Positions 17,465-26,885 are shown, counted from the stretch's first letter. The stretch is DNA of 64,000 nt from Phormidium tenue FACHB-886 (GCF_014764505.1 NZ_JACXWX010000003.1:1-64000); one strand, 5' to 3'. The notes: generated from the sequence alone by a model not told the origin. A program made the numbers and translations.

Positions 17465-17505
17465 ACACCCCGGAGAGGCAGCCTGTTGTCTTCGGGGTGT
17501 TTTTT
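17465..17505 (+). terminator. Terminator abutting the comEC start codon
   Basis: ACACCCCG (17465-17472) pairs with CGGGGTGT (17493-17500), and the stem can be extended by about three pairs. Five more T residues follow (17501-17505), and the ATG of comEC begins at 17506. It looks like the intrinsic terminator of the DUF4079 gene, with its T-tract serving as the last bases before the next start codon. Confidence 0.8.
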
Positions 17506-19866
17506 ATGCTGGCAGATCGGATCGCGCTAATGTGTTTGGCATACATTGCGGGGCTATTGCTGACCGGGTTGCCAGGGCAGTTTTTAGGACTGCCCATTGG
17601 AATGATCGTTCTTCTAGCAGCAGGGGCAATTATGCCTGTAGCAAGGCGGTTGCTGAAGTGGCGCTCGGCTCCCAAGGCAAGCTGGTGGCTAGCGGCTACC
17701 GTGGTGGGTCTGCTAGGGATGCTCCAGTTTCAGCGGAGTTTGCCTCAGCCTGCCGCAAACGATATTTGCCGCTGGCTGAATAGCCCCCACAATGGAATTT
17801 GTCAGCCGATCGCCACGGCAGTCCAGCCCGAGTGGGGACAGCAGTTTGAGGTGAAAGGGACGATCGCCACAGTCCCCCGCCGCACTCGCAGCGATCGCTA
17901 CAGGTTTCATCTGACGGCGGCTGAGGTAGCGGCAACGCAGGAAGGCAAAGCGCTGATTCCGAGGCAGGCGATCGGGGGAACGGTGTATGTAACGGTGCCG
18001 CTAGAGCAGGGAGAAGCGCTCTATCCAGGGCTCAAGGTGGCTGTGGCTGGCTCGCTCTACAAACCCGATCCTGCGGCAAATCCGGGCGGCTTCGACTTCC
18101 AGAAGTTTTTAGCCAAGGACGGGATTTTTTCGGGATTGACGGGGCAGGCAATTCAGCTCGCAGAAATCCAGCCACCACCGCCGCTGTCTTGGCTGCTGCG
18201 GCAGCGCATTGTTCGTTCGCAGGAGGCTGGGCTGGGAGCCGCTGAAGGACATTTACTGAGCGCAATAGCGATCGGTAAGTCGGCGGTGGATGTGTCTACC
18301 GAGCTACAGGATGAGTTTCGCAAAGCAGGCTTGACTCATGCCCTAGCCGCCTCTGGTGCCCAGGTTTCACTGTTGATTGTGGTAGTAGTGACGCTGACGC
18401 AACGCTGGTCGGTGATCTGGCGGTTGGCGATCGGCAATGGCGTCATCTTGGGCTACCTTGGGCTAACTGGCGCGGAGCCTTCTGTGCTGCGGGCAGCGCT
18501 GATGGGCAGCGCGGCGCTGTTTGCACTCAGTATCGATCGCAAGGTGAAACCGCTCGGCTTGCTGCTGTCTGCGGCCACTGTGATTTTGATCTATGATGCC
18601 AGCCTAATCTGGGATTTGGGCTTTCAGCTCAGTTTTTTGGCAACTCTGGGGCTGCTGGTCACGGTTCCCATCCTCAGCAAATGGCTCGACTGGCTGCCCA
18701 GCGCGATCGCTTCTTTGTTTGCTGTGCCTATTGCCGCTAGTCTCTGGACGCTGCCCATCCAGCTCTTCTCGTTCAGCATTTTTTTGCCATATAGCGTGCT
18801 CGTCAATGCGATCGTGGGGCTGCTGATTGTGCTAGTGAGTTTAGGCGGGATGGCTAGCGCGCTGTTGGCGCTGCTTTACCCACCGCTCGGTAGCTTTGCG
18901 GCTGGGCTGCTGCACTATCCGCTGTGGCTGTTTATTGAGATCGCCCGCTGGGGAAATCGGCTGCCAGGTAGCCAGTATGCGGTAGGCACTATTAGCCCGC
19001 TGCAGGTATTGATTTTATATGGGCTGATTGTGCTGGTTTGGCAATGGCGACGGCTGCAGCCCTATTGGTGGCTGGCGCTGGTGCTGGGTATTAGCCTGGT
19101 GGCAGTTCCGGCAGGGGTAAAAGCAGCTTCTTGGCAGCAGGTGACGCTATTGGCAACGGCAGGCGATCCGGTGGTGGTAATTCAAGACCGGGGTACGGCA
19201 ATGCTGATCAACATTGGCGATGAGCCTGAGACTCGCTTCACAATTCTGCCATTCTTGCAGCAACAGGGTATTAACCAGATCGATTGGGCGATCGCCCCTG
19301 CCTTGAAACCTGCCGATTTTGCTAGCTGGGAGCAGATCGCTGCAGCAGTGCCAATTCGGATGCTTTACCACCAGCCTGCCGTTCCTACGGCAGCGAGTGA
19401 GGCAGCCTCACTCGCTGTCTTTCAGTCAGCCTACGCTGCTTTCCTGAAGCAGCTACAGGCCCGGCACAGCGATCAGCTCCGTCTGTCTGATAGCCAAACG
19501 CTGCGCTGGAAATCTACGACGATCCAATTTTTGAGTCCGGGTGCGCTAAAAATTCAGGTTGGCGACCAAAGCTGGCTCTTGCTGAACGCTCTGTCGCCTG
19601 CTGATTACCGACGTGCTAAGCAAGGTCGCCTCCTGCCGCGATCGCAGGTTCTTTGGTGGAGAGGACGCGAACTTGATACCGCGGTGCTGGAGGCAGTCAG
19701 CCCCAAGATGGCAATTGCTCCACAGTTACGGCTTAAGGCAAATTCCCCTACCCAAGGCTGGCTGGATCAGCATCAGGTGCAGGTGTATGCGATCGAGCAA
19801 ACTGGAGCAATGCAGTGGCAGGGCAAACAGGGAATAGTGACTACGGTACTGAGTGAGGCACCTTAG
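17506..19866 (+). CDS. comEC: ComEC/Rec2 DNA-uptake channel with degenerate MBL domain
   Basis: A 786-residue polytopic protein (ATG at 17506; an in-frame GTG at 17497 lies inside the terminator stem). It has two N-terminal membrane helices, an OB-like DUF4131 region (FEVKGTIATVPRRTRSDRYRFHL), and the competence domain with GLTHALAASGAQVSLLIVVVV and a string of helices to about residue 540. ComEC carries single-stranded DNA across the inner membrane in natural transformation. The C-terminal domain has the outline of a metallo-beta-lactamase fold, but where an HxHxDH motif is expected it reads INQIDWAIAPALKPADFASW, with no histidines. No strong ribosome site precedes the ATG. Confidence 0.88.
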   Translation: MLADRIALMCLAYIAGLLLTGLPGQFLGLPIGMIVLLAAGAIMPVARRLLKWRSAPKASWWLAATVVGLLGMLQFQRSLPQPAANDICRWLNSPHNGICQPIATAVQPEWGQQFEVKGTIATVPRRTRSDRYRFHLTAAEVAATQEGKALIPRQAIGGTVYVTVPLEQGEALYPGLKVAVAGSLYKPDPAANPGGFDFQKFLAKDGIFSGLTGQAIQLAEIQPPPPLSWLLRQRIVRSQEAGLGAAEGHLLSAIAIGKSAVDVSTELQDEFRKAGLTHALAASGAQVSLLIVVVVTLTQRWSVIWRLAIGNGVILGYLGLTGAEPSVLRAALMGSAALFALSIDRKVKPLGLLLSAATVILIYDASLIWDLGFQLSFLATLGLLVTVPILSKWLDWLPSAIASLFAVPIAASLWTLPIQLFSFSIFLPYSVLVNAIVGLLIVLVSLGGMASALLALLYPPLGSFAAGLLHYPLWLFIEIARWGNRLPGSQYAVGTISPLQVLILYGLIVLVWQWRRLQPYWWLALVLGISLVAVPAGVKAASWQQVTLLATAGDPVVVIQDRGTAMLINIGDEPETRFTILPFLQQQGINQIDWAIAPALKPADFASWEQIAAAVPIRMLYHQPAVPTAASEAASLAVFQSAYAAFLKQLQARHSDQLRLSDSQTLRWKSTTIQFLSPGALKIQVGDQSWLLLNALSPADYRRAKQGRLLPRSQVLWWRGRELDTAVLEAVSPKMAIAPQLRLKANSPTQGWLDQHQVQVYAIEQTGAMQWQGKQGIVTTVLSEAP

Positions 19867-19927
19867 CAAGCGTAAAGCCGCTTTGTGACGTGCAGCGATT
19901 TGCCCAACACACAGTACAATATCTTGT

Positions 19928-20014
19928 GGAGAGGTGGCAGAGTGGTTGAATGCGCTTGACTCGAAATCAAGTTTGGAGTCACATCCAACGGGGGTTCGAA
20001 TCCCCCCCTCTCCG
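19928..20014 (+). tRNA. tRNA-Ser(CGA)
   Basis: A class II tRNA of 87 nt. The acceptor stem GGAGAGG pairs with CCTCTCC (discriminator G). The anticodon stem CTTGA/TCAAG encloses the loop CTCGAAA, giving anticodon CGA (serine, codon UCG). A long variable arm (TTGGA/TCCAA) is typical of tRNA-Ser. The T arm is GGGGG-TTCGAAT-CCCCC. CCA is not encoded. Confidence 0.97.
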
Positions 20015-20026
20015 TCGGATTAGCTG

Positions 20027-21277
20027 ATGAAACCGATCGATATTCTGATTCTCTCAAATGGACCTGGCGAACTCACCACCTGGGTTCGTCCGGTGGTGCA
20101 GGCGTTGCGGCAGCAGCTTGGCGAAGATCGCGATCGCATCCGCATTTCGCTGGTGCTGTCGCCCTGTCCCAATGCCAGCGGACGCGAGGTTGCTATTGCC
20201 CAAAGCTATTCGGAGATCGACCGGGTACAGGCTGCTGAGCAGTTCTTTCCTTTTTTGCTATCGGGCAAAACAGCAGCAGGGTGGGACTGGCGCAAGCAAG
20301 GCGTGGTGCTGTTTTTAGGCGGCGATCAGTTCTTCTCGGTGGTAATCGGCAAGCGGCTGGGCTACCGGGTCGTCGTTTATGGCGAATGGGAGACGCGCTG
20401 GCATCGCTGGGTCGATCGGTTTGGTGTGATGAAGGCTGAGCTGATCGATCGAATGCCGCGCCAGTATGCCTACAAGGGGACGGTGGTGGGCGATCTGATG
20501 GCGGAGGCGGGAAGGGCGGTCGGAGAGCCTCAAACCTCTACTCCTCTCATTGGTTTCTTGCCCGGCTCTAAATCTGCCAAGCTAGCTCAGGGTGTGCCAT
20601 TGGCATTGGCGATTGCGCGTCATTTGCGCCAGGCTTTTCCAGATTTGCGCTTTGTGATTCCGGTTGCGCCAACGCTAGATTTACCAACGCTGGCTCGGTT
20701 TGCCAACCCAACTGAAAACCCCATGGTAGAGATTTTTGGAGAAACGGGGGCAACTCTGATCCACAAACCGCCGCCTCAAGATCCTTGTTTGAAGACTGCT
20801 GATGGGCTGCAGATCGAGCTATGGACAACCTCGCCTGCGTATGATTTGCTGGCGCAGTGTCGGCTATGTTTTACAACGGTGGGCGCAAACACAGCCGAGC
20901 TAGGAGCGCTGGCAGTGCCCATGATTGTTGTGATTCCAACCCAGCAGCTAGATGCCATGCGGGCTTGGGATGGGCTGCCGGGTCTGCTTGCCAATCTGCC
21001 TGGTGCAGGCGCGGCCTTTGCCAAGCTAATCAACTGGTGGTTTTTGCAGAAGTCGCGGCTGCTGGCTTGGCCCAATATTTGGGCGGGCGAGGCGATCGTC
21101 CCAGAGCTGGTCGGCAAGCTACAGCCAGAGGCAGTGGCAGGACTAGCAATTGACTGGCTGAAGCATCCAGAAAAGCTGGAGCAGATCCGCGCTAGGCTGC
21201 GGCAGGTGCGGGGGGAGGCAGGTGCAGCCCAAAAGCTGGCAGAGCTGGTGGCAGATGCACTGATTGAAACAGATTGA
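20027..21277 (+). CDS. Lipid-A-disaccharide synthase-related glycosyltransferase
   Basis: A 416-residue GT-B-type protein of the LpxB-related group found in cyanobacteria. It starts MKPIDILILSNGPGELTTWV, in which NGPGE corresponds to the glycine-rich loop of LpxB. Further landmarks are VVGDLMAEAG, IGFLPGSKSAKL and the nucleotide-sugar site region FTTVGANTAELGALAVPMIVV. True LpxB joins two UDP-linked acyl glucosamines in lipid A synthesis; this group is more divergent and its substrate is not established. The gene begins 13 bp after tRNA-Ser, so the two may be cotranscribed. No membrane segment is convincing. Confidence 0.8.
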   Translation: MKPIDILILSNGPGELTTWVRPVVQALRQQLGEDRDRIRISLVLSPCPNASGREVAIAQSYSEIDRVQAAEQFFPFLLSGKTAAGWDWRKQGVVLFLGGDQFFSVVIGKRLGYRVVVYGEWETRWHRWVDRFGVMKAELIDRMPRQYAYKGTVVGDLMAEAGRAVGEPQTSTPLIGFLPGSKSAKLAQGVPLALAIARHLRQAFPDLRFVIPVAPTLDLPTLARFANPTENPMVEIFGETGATLIHKPPPQDPCLKTADGLQIELWTTSPAYDLLAQCRLCFTTVGANTAELGALAVPMIVVIPTQQLDAMRAWDGLPGLLANLPGAGAAFAKLINWWFLQKSRLLAWPNIWAGEAIVPELVGKLQPEAVAGLAIDWLKHPEKLEQIRARLRQVRGEAGAAQKLAELVADALIETD

Positions 21278-21435
21278 ACCGAGTGCAGATCGGTCAGCAA
21301 AGACACCAGTCCGCAAAGACAGAGAATAAACATTAGGGCTTCTACAGGCTGACTAGAGAGGAGACACGATATAGTCTGTACAGACGCTCTGTAGGGTGTC
21401 CATAACATTTCCCGCGAAGGCAGATCCCAAAACTG

Positions 21436-21918
21436 ATGGCTGTGAATCGACCCGATCGCAAACACCAATTGCCCTGGCTGTCGCTGCTGCTGCTGCTTGC
21501 TGCCTACGCTACCTTTAGCTGGTTCCTTACCCATACCTTTAACCAGTTCCTTACTTTCTCTACCACAGCTTTTCTCGCATGGGGATTGGTACTTAGTTTC
21601 ACGCTGCTGCAGGCCTTGCTGCTAACCACGCTGTTTGATGGGCTAAAGCTATTTTTAAACCGATGGCTGCGGTCGGATATTGGCTATTTTAGTTTGATCA
21701 TCATTCTTTCCATGGGCGTGACGATCGCCATTGTGTGGTTCGGCATCACAAACTATTTTGTAGTGCTGATCGCCGCTGAGCTACTAGCTCGGCTTGATTT
21801 AGAGAGCGCTCGCTTCTCGCGGCTGCAGACCTTGTTGATTCTGTCGCTAATTTCTATAGGAGGACTGGCGATCGGGCTGTTTGCAACGGTGCAGCTAGAC
21901 GAAATGAGCTCTATGTAG
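21436..21918 (+). CDS. Membrane protein of unknown function
   Basis: A 160-residue protein I do not recognise. Four hydrophobic segments are apparent: WLSLLLLLAAYATFSWFL, TAFLAWGLVLSFTLLQALLL, YFSLIIILSMGVTIAIVW-FGITNYFVVLIAAELL, and LLILSLISIGGLAIGLF. A positively charged N-terminus (RPDRKH) suggests it faces the cytoplasm. The gene follows the LpxB-like gene on the same strand by 158 bp and ends 15 bp before the convergent BenE gene. Codon use looks like its neighbours, so it is probably genuine. Confidence 0.65.
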   Translation: MAVNRPDRKHQLPWLSLLLLLAAYATFSWFLTHTFNQFLTFSTTAFLAWGLVLSFTLLQALLLTTLFDGLKLFLNRWLRSDIGYFSLIIILSMGVTIAIVWFGITNYFVVLIAAELLARLDLESARFSRLQTLLILSLISIGGLAIGLFATVQLDEMSSM

Positions 21919-21933
21919 AAGTATGGAGCTTAG

Positions 21934-23109
21934 CTATAGAGGCTTGGCTATATTAGAGCGCCATAACATCAGCGACAAGGCGCCGCCCACCAGCCCCCAG
22001 AACGCCGAGCCGATTCCAAATAGTGTGACACCGGATGCTGTCACGAGAAATGTTACAAGCGCAGGTTCCCGCTCTTTTTCATGGATTAGCGCTGCTGCTA
22101 GCCCATTACCGATCGTTCCTAAAAGCGCGAGTCCGGCGATCGCCAGGACAAGTTCCTTAGGAAACGCTGCAAACACAGCGCCTACCGTTGCCCCAAATAG
22201 CCCAATCACCATGTAAAACACACCAGCCGCGACAGCCGCAACATATCGCTTGGCTGGATCTTCGTGCGCTTCTCGCCCCATACAGATCGCGGCAGTAATG
22301 GCAGCAAGGTTCAAAGCAAACCCGCCAAATGGCGCGAGGACAATTGTTGCAGCTCCTGTCCAGCCGATCAGCGGCGAGAGGGGCACAGAATATCCGGATG
22401 CCCGAATCACCGCAACCCCCGGTACGTTTTGAGATGCCATAGTCACCACAAACAGCGGCAGCGCCACCCCCACCAGCGCCCCGATCGAGAACTGCGGCAG
22501 CGTTAAAACAGGCTGCGCTAGCTGCAGACGCACGGTTTCCAGGTGCAGCAATCCCTGGGTACCCGCAATCAAAATGCCCAGCACCAAGGCAGAAATTACC
22601 GCATAGCGCGGTAAGAAGCGGCGGGCAACCAAGTAAGCACAGAACATGGCAAAGGTAAGGGCAAACTGGGTTTGCATAGCGGTGAAGATATCCAGCCCAA
22701 AGCGCAGCAAGACACCAGCCAGCATTCCTGAGGCGATCGACATAGGAATTTGGTTGATAATGCGCTCAAACCAGCCGCTAAAGCCGCAGAGTGTAAGCAG
22801 AACTGCCGAAACCAGGAAAGCACCGATCGCCTCTGGCATAGTGACACCTGCTGCAGTGGTGATGAGCATCGCCGCACCGGGCGTAGACCAAGCGGTGACA
22901 ATCGGCACTCGGTAGCGCAGGGATAACCCAATAGAAGTGAGACCCATGCCCAAGCCCAGGGCCCACATCCAGGAACCAATTTCGCTGACTGAAGCACCGA
23001 GGGCTTGGGCCGCTTGAAACACAATAACGGCTGAACTGGTAAAGCCAACCAGGACGGTAACAAAGCCAGCAATGACCGCAGAGATAGAAAAGTCCTTGAG
23101 TAAAGCCAT
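21934..23109 (-). CDS. BenE-type benzoate/H+ symporter family transporter
   Basis: A 391-residue transporter with about 12 membrane segments, of the BenE family (amino acid/purine/sulphate transporter-like fold). Characteristic parts are SVIAGFVTVLVGFTSSAVIVFQAA, TAWSTPGAAMLITTAAGVTM and GPF-like loops in PFGGFALNLAAITAAICMG. The founding member imports benzoate by proton symport in Acinetobacter; in a phototroph with no benzoate genes nearby the real substrate may differ. No degradation genes lie in the window. The start at 23109 fits the first hydrophobic segment. Confidence 0.85.
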   Translation of the reverse strand: MALLKDFSISAVIAGFVTVLVGFTSSAVIVFQAAQALGASVSEIGSWMWALGLGMGLTSIGLSLRYRVPIVTAWSTPGAAMLITTAAGVTMPEAIGAFLVSAVLLTLCGFSGWFERIINQIPMSIASGMLAGVLLRFGLDIFTAMQTQFALTFAMFCAYLVARRFLPRYAVISALVLGILIAGTQGLLHLETVRLQLAQPVLTLPQFSIGALVGVALPLFVVTMASQNVPGVAVIRASGYSVPLSPLIGWTGAATIVLAPFGGFALNLAAITAAICMGREAHEDPAKRYVAAVAAGVFYMVIGLFGATVGAVFAAFPKELVLAIAGLALLGTIGNGLAAALIHEKEREPALVTFLVTASGVTLFGIGSAFWGLVGGALSLMLWRSNIAKPL

Positions 23110-23608
23110 ATCCCACAGATCAAAATATGTTTATAGCTGCCACCATTACATTCAAGACATTCTTATGAGTGCGGTGCGCCCAAAAAAATGTCCCGGTCCC
23201 ACCGCTGTAGCAGTTGCTATGGCGCACCGCGCCTGGATTGAAATTCTTTTTGTGTAAAAGGTTTGTCCTAGCGCATGCGCATAGCGCTATAACGGCAGGG
23301 CAAGTGGAACAACGTTTGTAGCAGTTTAAGTTGCCCTAATTTTTCTGTCTTGGATGTTCTTGCAGGTGGAAGTGCGGCAGGCTTTCCGCATTCCCCAGCC
23401 TTTGCCTAGAAATGATGCTTCGGAGGCTTTGCCTTCAGTACAGCGATAGAAGGCGAGGCATTCAGAAGCGCACTGCAGGCTAAAAGCCTGCAACTGACCT
23501 GCAACGAGAGAAACGTCAGGGAAATCTTTTCCAATGAAAAAGCAGCCCCTTGGGGCTGCTTCTCATACATGAGGTGCGTGAGGAGTGATTCCTCTTAACC
23601 ATAAGGTT
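23110..23608. other. Intergenic space with short palindromes
   Basis: No gene is seen. The left part should hold the benE promoter. Short GC-rich palindromes (GCGCATGCGC around 23273) and a CAGGCTAAAAGCCTG hairpin near 23485 are present, with the ycf66 terminator at the right end. Confidence 0.6.
23540..23561 (-). terminator. Intrinsic terminator of ycf66
   Basis: AAGCAGCCCC (23540-23549) pairs with GGGGCTGCTT (23552-23561). Read on the minus strand the stem is followed by TTTCATT, with five T in all at its foot. It lies 48 bp after the ycf66 stop. Confidence 0.8.
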
Positions 23609-24316
23609 CTACAACTCGTCCGGATGCCGAGTTACAGATTTTGATACAGCGATGTTTTTAGCGCTATCCATAGTTTCCATCTCTGGGTGGCTTTCTGGTT
23701 CTAGCTCATCCCATTCTGCGACCACTCCCTCCCCAACCGGAGGTGTTTTGACTTCTACCGCTGCAGTGGAAACGTCCTCTACTACCTTTGAAGAAGACGG
23801 AATAGACGATCTAGCAGCATCTTGGTTGCGGTCTTGGCTGTCCTCAAACTGCTGCGGCTGGAACGTGGTGCTAAGCAATGCCTCTAGCTGGCTCTGCCAC
23901 ACTTTTAGCACAACCACAAGCTGGGCAGGAGCGCGATCGATCCAGCTGTACAGCAGAGATTTCCAGGAGCCATCCTCAACGCGAGCTTGGAGCCGCTTCA
24001 GTTGAATTTGTGCGACTGCGGCAAACGAATTTGCTGTTTCTAGAAAGGCAGGACGTTGGGCGATCGGCAGCTGCTGCCAGCGCAGCTCCAGCGTTTGCCA
24101 GACATACCAGCCTAGCAGCGCCACACTTGCCATCTGCCCTATCAAAACTCCACCCTTGATCTGTCCAGCACAGACCCAGAGAACCAGCGCATAGAACAGC
24201 CCAACCCCGCTCCAAACCAGATCGTATTTGCGGTAGACTGCCGGAAACCAGAAGGCAGACAGGTACAGCCCAAAGCTACCCAAGCCCACTGCCAGCGCCA
24301 AAATATAGGTTAGCAT
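23609..24316 (-). CDS. Ycf66 family protein
   Basis: A 235-residue protein with three N-terminal membrane segments (MLTYILALAVGLGSFGLYLSAF, DLVWSGVGLFYALVLWVCAG, LIGQMASVALLGWYVWQTLEL), the conserved core of Ycf66, a family found in cyanobacteria and some plastids with no assigned function. The long C-terminal half is hydrophilic and acidic, rich in Ser, Glu and Val, and probably disordered. The ATG at 24316, with AGGAG eight bases upstream, is preferred to an adjoining GTG at 24319. It is followed by a clear terminator and preceded by the TPR gene on the same strand, 73 bp away. Confidence 0.85.
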   Translation of the reverse strand: MLTYILALAVGLGSFGLYLSAFWFPAVYRKYDLVWSGVGLFYALVLWVCAGQIKGGVLIGQMASVALLGWYVWQTLELRWQQLPIAQRPAFLETANSFAAVAQIQLKRLQARVEDGSWKSLLYSWIDRAPAQLVVVLKVWQSQLEALLSTTFQPQQFEDSQDRNQDAARSSIPSSSKVVEDVSTAAVEVKTPPVGEGVVAEWDELEPESHPEMETMDSAKNIAVSKSVTRHPDEL

Positions 24317-24389
24317 CACAGTTCTCCTGGAAGCATTGCGTGATGGGAATCCTAAATGAAGGGATCTGCCTGCCAGTCAAGCCCGCGCG

Positions 24390-24923
24390 TCACGACGAGG
24401 GAACCAGCCGCTTTCGCAAAGATTCCGCCCGGCGCCGAGCAACCGCATTTTTGGGATCGATAGAGATAGCCTCTTCATAAGATTGCAGCGCTTGCGTCGT
24501 TAGCTGCTTTTTCTCGTAGGCAAAGCCTAAGTTGTTTAGCGCAACCGAATAGTTGGGCAGCAGCTCTATAGCTTCTTTGTAGTGTTTGATCGCCAGGTCA
24601 AACTGTTCCTGGGCAGCATAAGCATAGCCTAAGGCATTCAGCAGCAGCGCTCGGTTTTCTTCGCCTTGAAGGTCTTTTGACTTCAGCGCTTTTTGAAATA
24701 GCGTGATGGCTTGCGTGTACAGCCGTTTGTCTAGCAAAATGCCGCCTAGCTCATAGTATTCCTGCGCAGTGCCTTTTTCCTGCGTCAGTTTCTTCTGTAG
24801 CCGTGACAGCGTTAACTCGGTGCGGCGCGATCGCCAAATTTGTCGAAGGACAAACCAGCTGGCTGCGCTCAATAAAACAACCAAAATTCCTAAGTAGATA
24901 ACCGGAAGCAGGCGATTGTCCAT
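24390..24923 (-). CDS. Membrane-anchored TPR protein, Ycf37-like
   Basis: A 177-residue protein: an N-terminal membrane anchor (LPVIYLGILVVLLSAASWFVL) followed by three tetratricopeptide repeats, the clearest being FDLAIKHYKEAIELLPNYSVALNNLGFAYEKK. Size and plan (one anchor, three TPRs) fit Ycf37, a thylakoid protein that assists photosystem I assembly in Synechocystis. TPR sequences are too degenerate to be certain. Its position just upstream of ycf66 on the same strand suggests an operon of photosynthesis-related genes. Confidence 0.7.
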   Translation of the reverse strand: MDNRLLPVIYLGILVVLLSAASWFVLRQIWRSRRTELTLSRLQKKLTQEKGTAQEYYELGGILLDKRLYTQAITLFQKALKSKDLQGEENRALLLNALGYAYAAQEQFDLAIKHYKEAIELLPNYSVALNNLGFAYEKKQLTTQALQSYEEAISIDPKNAVARRRAESLRKRLVPSS

Positions 24924-25122
24924 AGCCCTTTAAAAATCCAATTGTGAAATAGAGCATTTAAGCCTCCTTCCAGACTACCGCAGAAGTAGTAGGGCTGAGG
25001 AGACCCGCTCCTAAGCCGCCCCTAGTGTGCCTTTGGAGAGCTGTTTGGCATTTCGGCGTTTGAAGTTTATGTGAACTTCCCAGAAAATAATGACATTTCG
25101 GTCTGATTGAAGTGGGCAGGGT

Positions 25123-26805
25123 GTGAAAAGTTTGGAGATTGCCGTAGATTGGACGCTTACGTCGCCTATGCCACGCCAACGTTTTGCAAGCTCAATTGAA
25201 TCAGTGGTTCAGCCCGTGGGGCTGATACTTGCTACCATTACAACCGCTTATCCTGCGCTTGCCGTTACACCACTGCCCGCTGCCGCACCGCTGCCTGCCG
25301 CTACTCCTGTTGCGCCCGCCGCTTCACCTGTGTCCACCCCTGCACCTCCGGTTGCTCAGATGTCCACGCCGGTTCCTAGTGCAGTTCCTAGCGCGACTCC
25401 TAGCCCGGCTCCCTATGCAGCTCCCAACGCAGCTCCCAACGCAGCTCCCAGAACAACGCCCAGCGCCCCCCCAGTCCGATCGAACGTTTATTTACAGCCG
25501 GAGGCTCCCTATGTGCTGGGATCGGGCGATCGCGTCCAGATCGATATTTTTCAGGTGCCTCAATACAGCGGACAAACCGACGTGTTGATCGATGGAGCGC
25601 TCAATTTGCCTCTGGTCGGCAAAATTCCGGTGGGGGGATTGACGATCGAGCAAGCAACAGCTGCCGTTTCAGCAGCTTATGGGCAGTTCCTCAGGCGGCC
25701 GATCGTCACGATTAGCTTGCTAACCCGCCGCCCGCTAGAGATCGGTATTGCAGGCGAAGTCAATCGCCCCGGTTCCTACACCATCAGTCAAGATGGCGCT
25801 CAATATCCAACGGTGACGCAGCTTTTGCAAACTGCAGGCGGACTCACCCGCATTGCCGATGTCCGCAACGTGCAGATTCGCCGTCCGCAGCAGAGCGGGC
25901 TAGAGCAGGTGATCAACGTAGACCTGTGGCAGCTTATCCAAACGGGCGATCTACGCTATGACATTCCCTTACGCGATGGCGATACAGTCTACATTCCCGA
26001 AACAAACGTGGATTTAGCAGAGTCTGCGGTGCTAGCATCCACCAGCTTTTCGGCTCAGGAGGAGCGCCCGATTAACATTGCGATCGTCGGCGAAGTCTTC
26101 CGTCCGGGTACGTATTCCGTTACCGGTGAAACCTCCACCACTGAAGAGGCAGGCACAGTGGGCAGCAACACAGGCAGCAGCACTTTGCCGACCGTGACGC
26201 GGGCAATTCAGGCGGCAGGCGGCATTAAGCCACTTGCCAACATCCGTGAAGTGGAGGTGCGCCGCCTCACCCGAGCAGGAACTGAACAGTCCTTCAAGGT
26301 CAACCTGTGGGCGCTGCTGACTGAAGGCGATCTAAGACAGGATGCCCTTCTGCAGGAAGGCGATACCGTCGTGATTCCTACAGCGACCCAGCCTACGCCC
26401 GCTGAAGCTGCACAAATTGCCACCGCTAGCTTCTCGCCCGATCGCATCCGGATCAATGTGGTGGGTGAAGTCACAGCTCCTGGCGTTGTAGAAGTTCCAC
26501 CCAATACGCCGCTAAACCAGGCAATTTTGGCAGCGGGGGGCTTTAACACACGAGCACGTCGCGGCAGCGTTGACCTGATTCGCCTGAATCCTGATGGAAC
26601 CGTGACGAAGCAAGATATCGATATCGACTTTGAGCGCGGAATTAACGATGCTGGTAACCCAGCGCTCCGCAACAACGATGTTGTGATCGTACGGCGATCG
26701 GGCTTGGCAAGCGTTGGGGATGCCCTCGGTACGATCTTGAACCCACTGAATGGTTTGGTCAATGTGATTACCGCGCCTTTCCGGTTCATCGATATCTTCG
26801 AATGA
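25123..26805 (+). CDS. SLBB-domain polysaccharide export protein (Wza-like)
   Basis: A secreted protein of up to 560 residues. The GTG at 25123 or, more likely, the ATG at 25168 begins it; a signal-like segment (LILATITTAYPALAV) follows. A Pro/Ala-rich low-complexity linker with short repeats (AAPNAAPNAAP) covers about residues 48-125. Then comes the Poly_export domain (YVLGSGDRVQIDIFQVPQYSG) and three SLBB beta-grasp domains, each with an INIAIVGEV-RPG or RINVVGEVTAPG start. Such proteins form the periplasmic/outer-membrane channel for capsule or exopolysaccharide. The next gene, a Wzc-like co-polymerase 80 bp downstream, confirms the context. Confidence 0.9.
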   Translation: MKSLEIAVDWTLTSPMPRQRFASSIESVVQPVGLILATITTAYPALAVTPLPAAAPLPAATPVAPAASPVSTPAPPVAQMSTPVPSAVPSATPSPAPYAAPNAAPNAAPRTTPSAPPVRSNVYLQPEAPYVLGSGDRVQIDIFQVPQYSGQTDVLIDGALNLPLVGKIPVGGLTIEQATAAVSAAYGQFLRRPIVTISLLTRRPLEIGIAGEVNRPGSYTISQDGAQYPTVTQLLQTAGGLTRIADVRNVQIRRPQQSGLEQVINVDLWQLIQTGDLRYDIPLRDGDTVYIPETNVDLAESAVLASTSFSAQEERPINIAIVGEVFRPGTYSVTGETSTTEEAGTVGSNTGSSTLPTVTRAIQAAGGIKPLANIREVEVRRLTRAGTEQSFKVNLWALLTEGDLRQDALLQEGDTVVIPTATQPTPAEAAQIATASFSPDRIRINVVGEVTAPGVVEVPPNTPLNQAILAAGGFNTRARRGSVDLIRLNPDGTVTKQDIDIDFERGINDAGNPALRNNDVVIVRRSGLASVGDALGTILNPLNGLVNVITAPFRFIDIFE

Positions 26806-26885
26806 TAAGAGAAGAAAGGGGGTACGTCTGCTGTGTGGTATCGCTCGCCCCTTGCTAATCGTCCATTACACTCGCCCAAAGAACC

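Noticed and set aside
23562-23600. Possible Yfr1 small RNA (ACTCCTCAC motif on the minus strand after ycf66)
   Set aside because: The conserved core ACUCCUCACAC is interrupted (ACUCCUCACGCAC) and the motif can pair with a GAGGA just upstream, whereas it is unpaired in Yfr1. It is more likely 3' UTR of ycf66.
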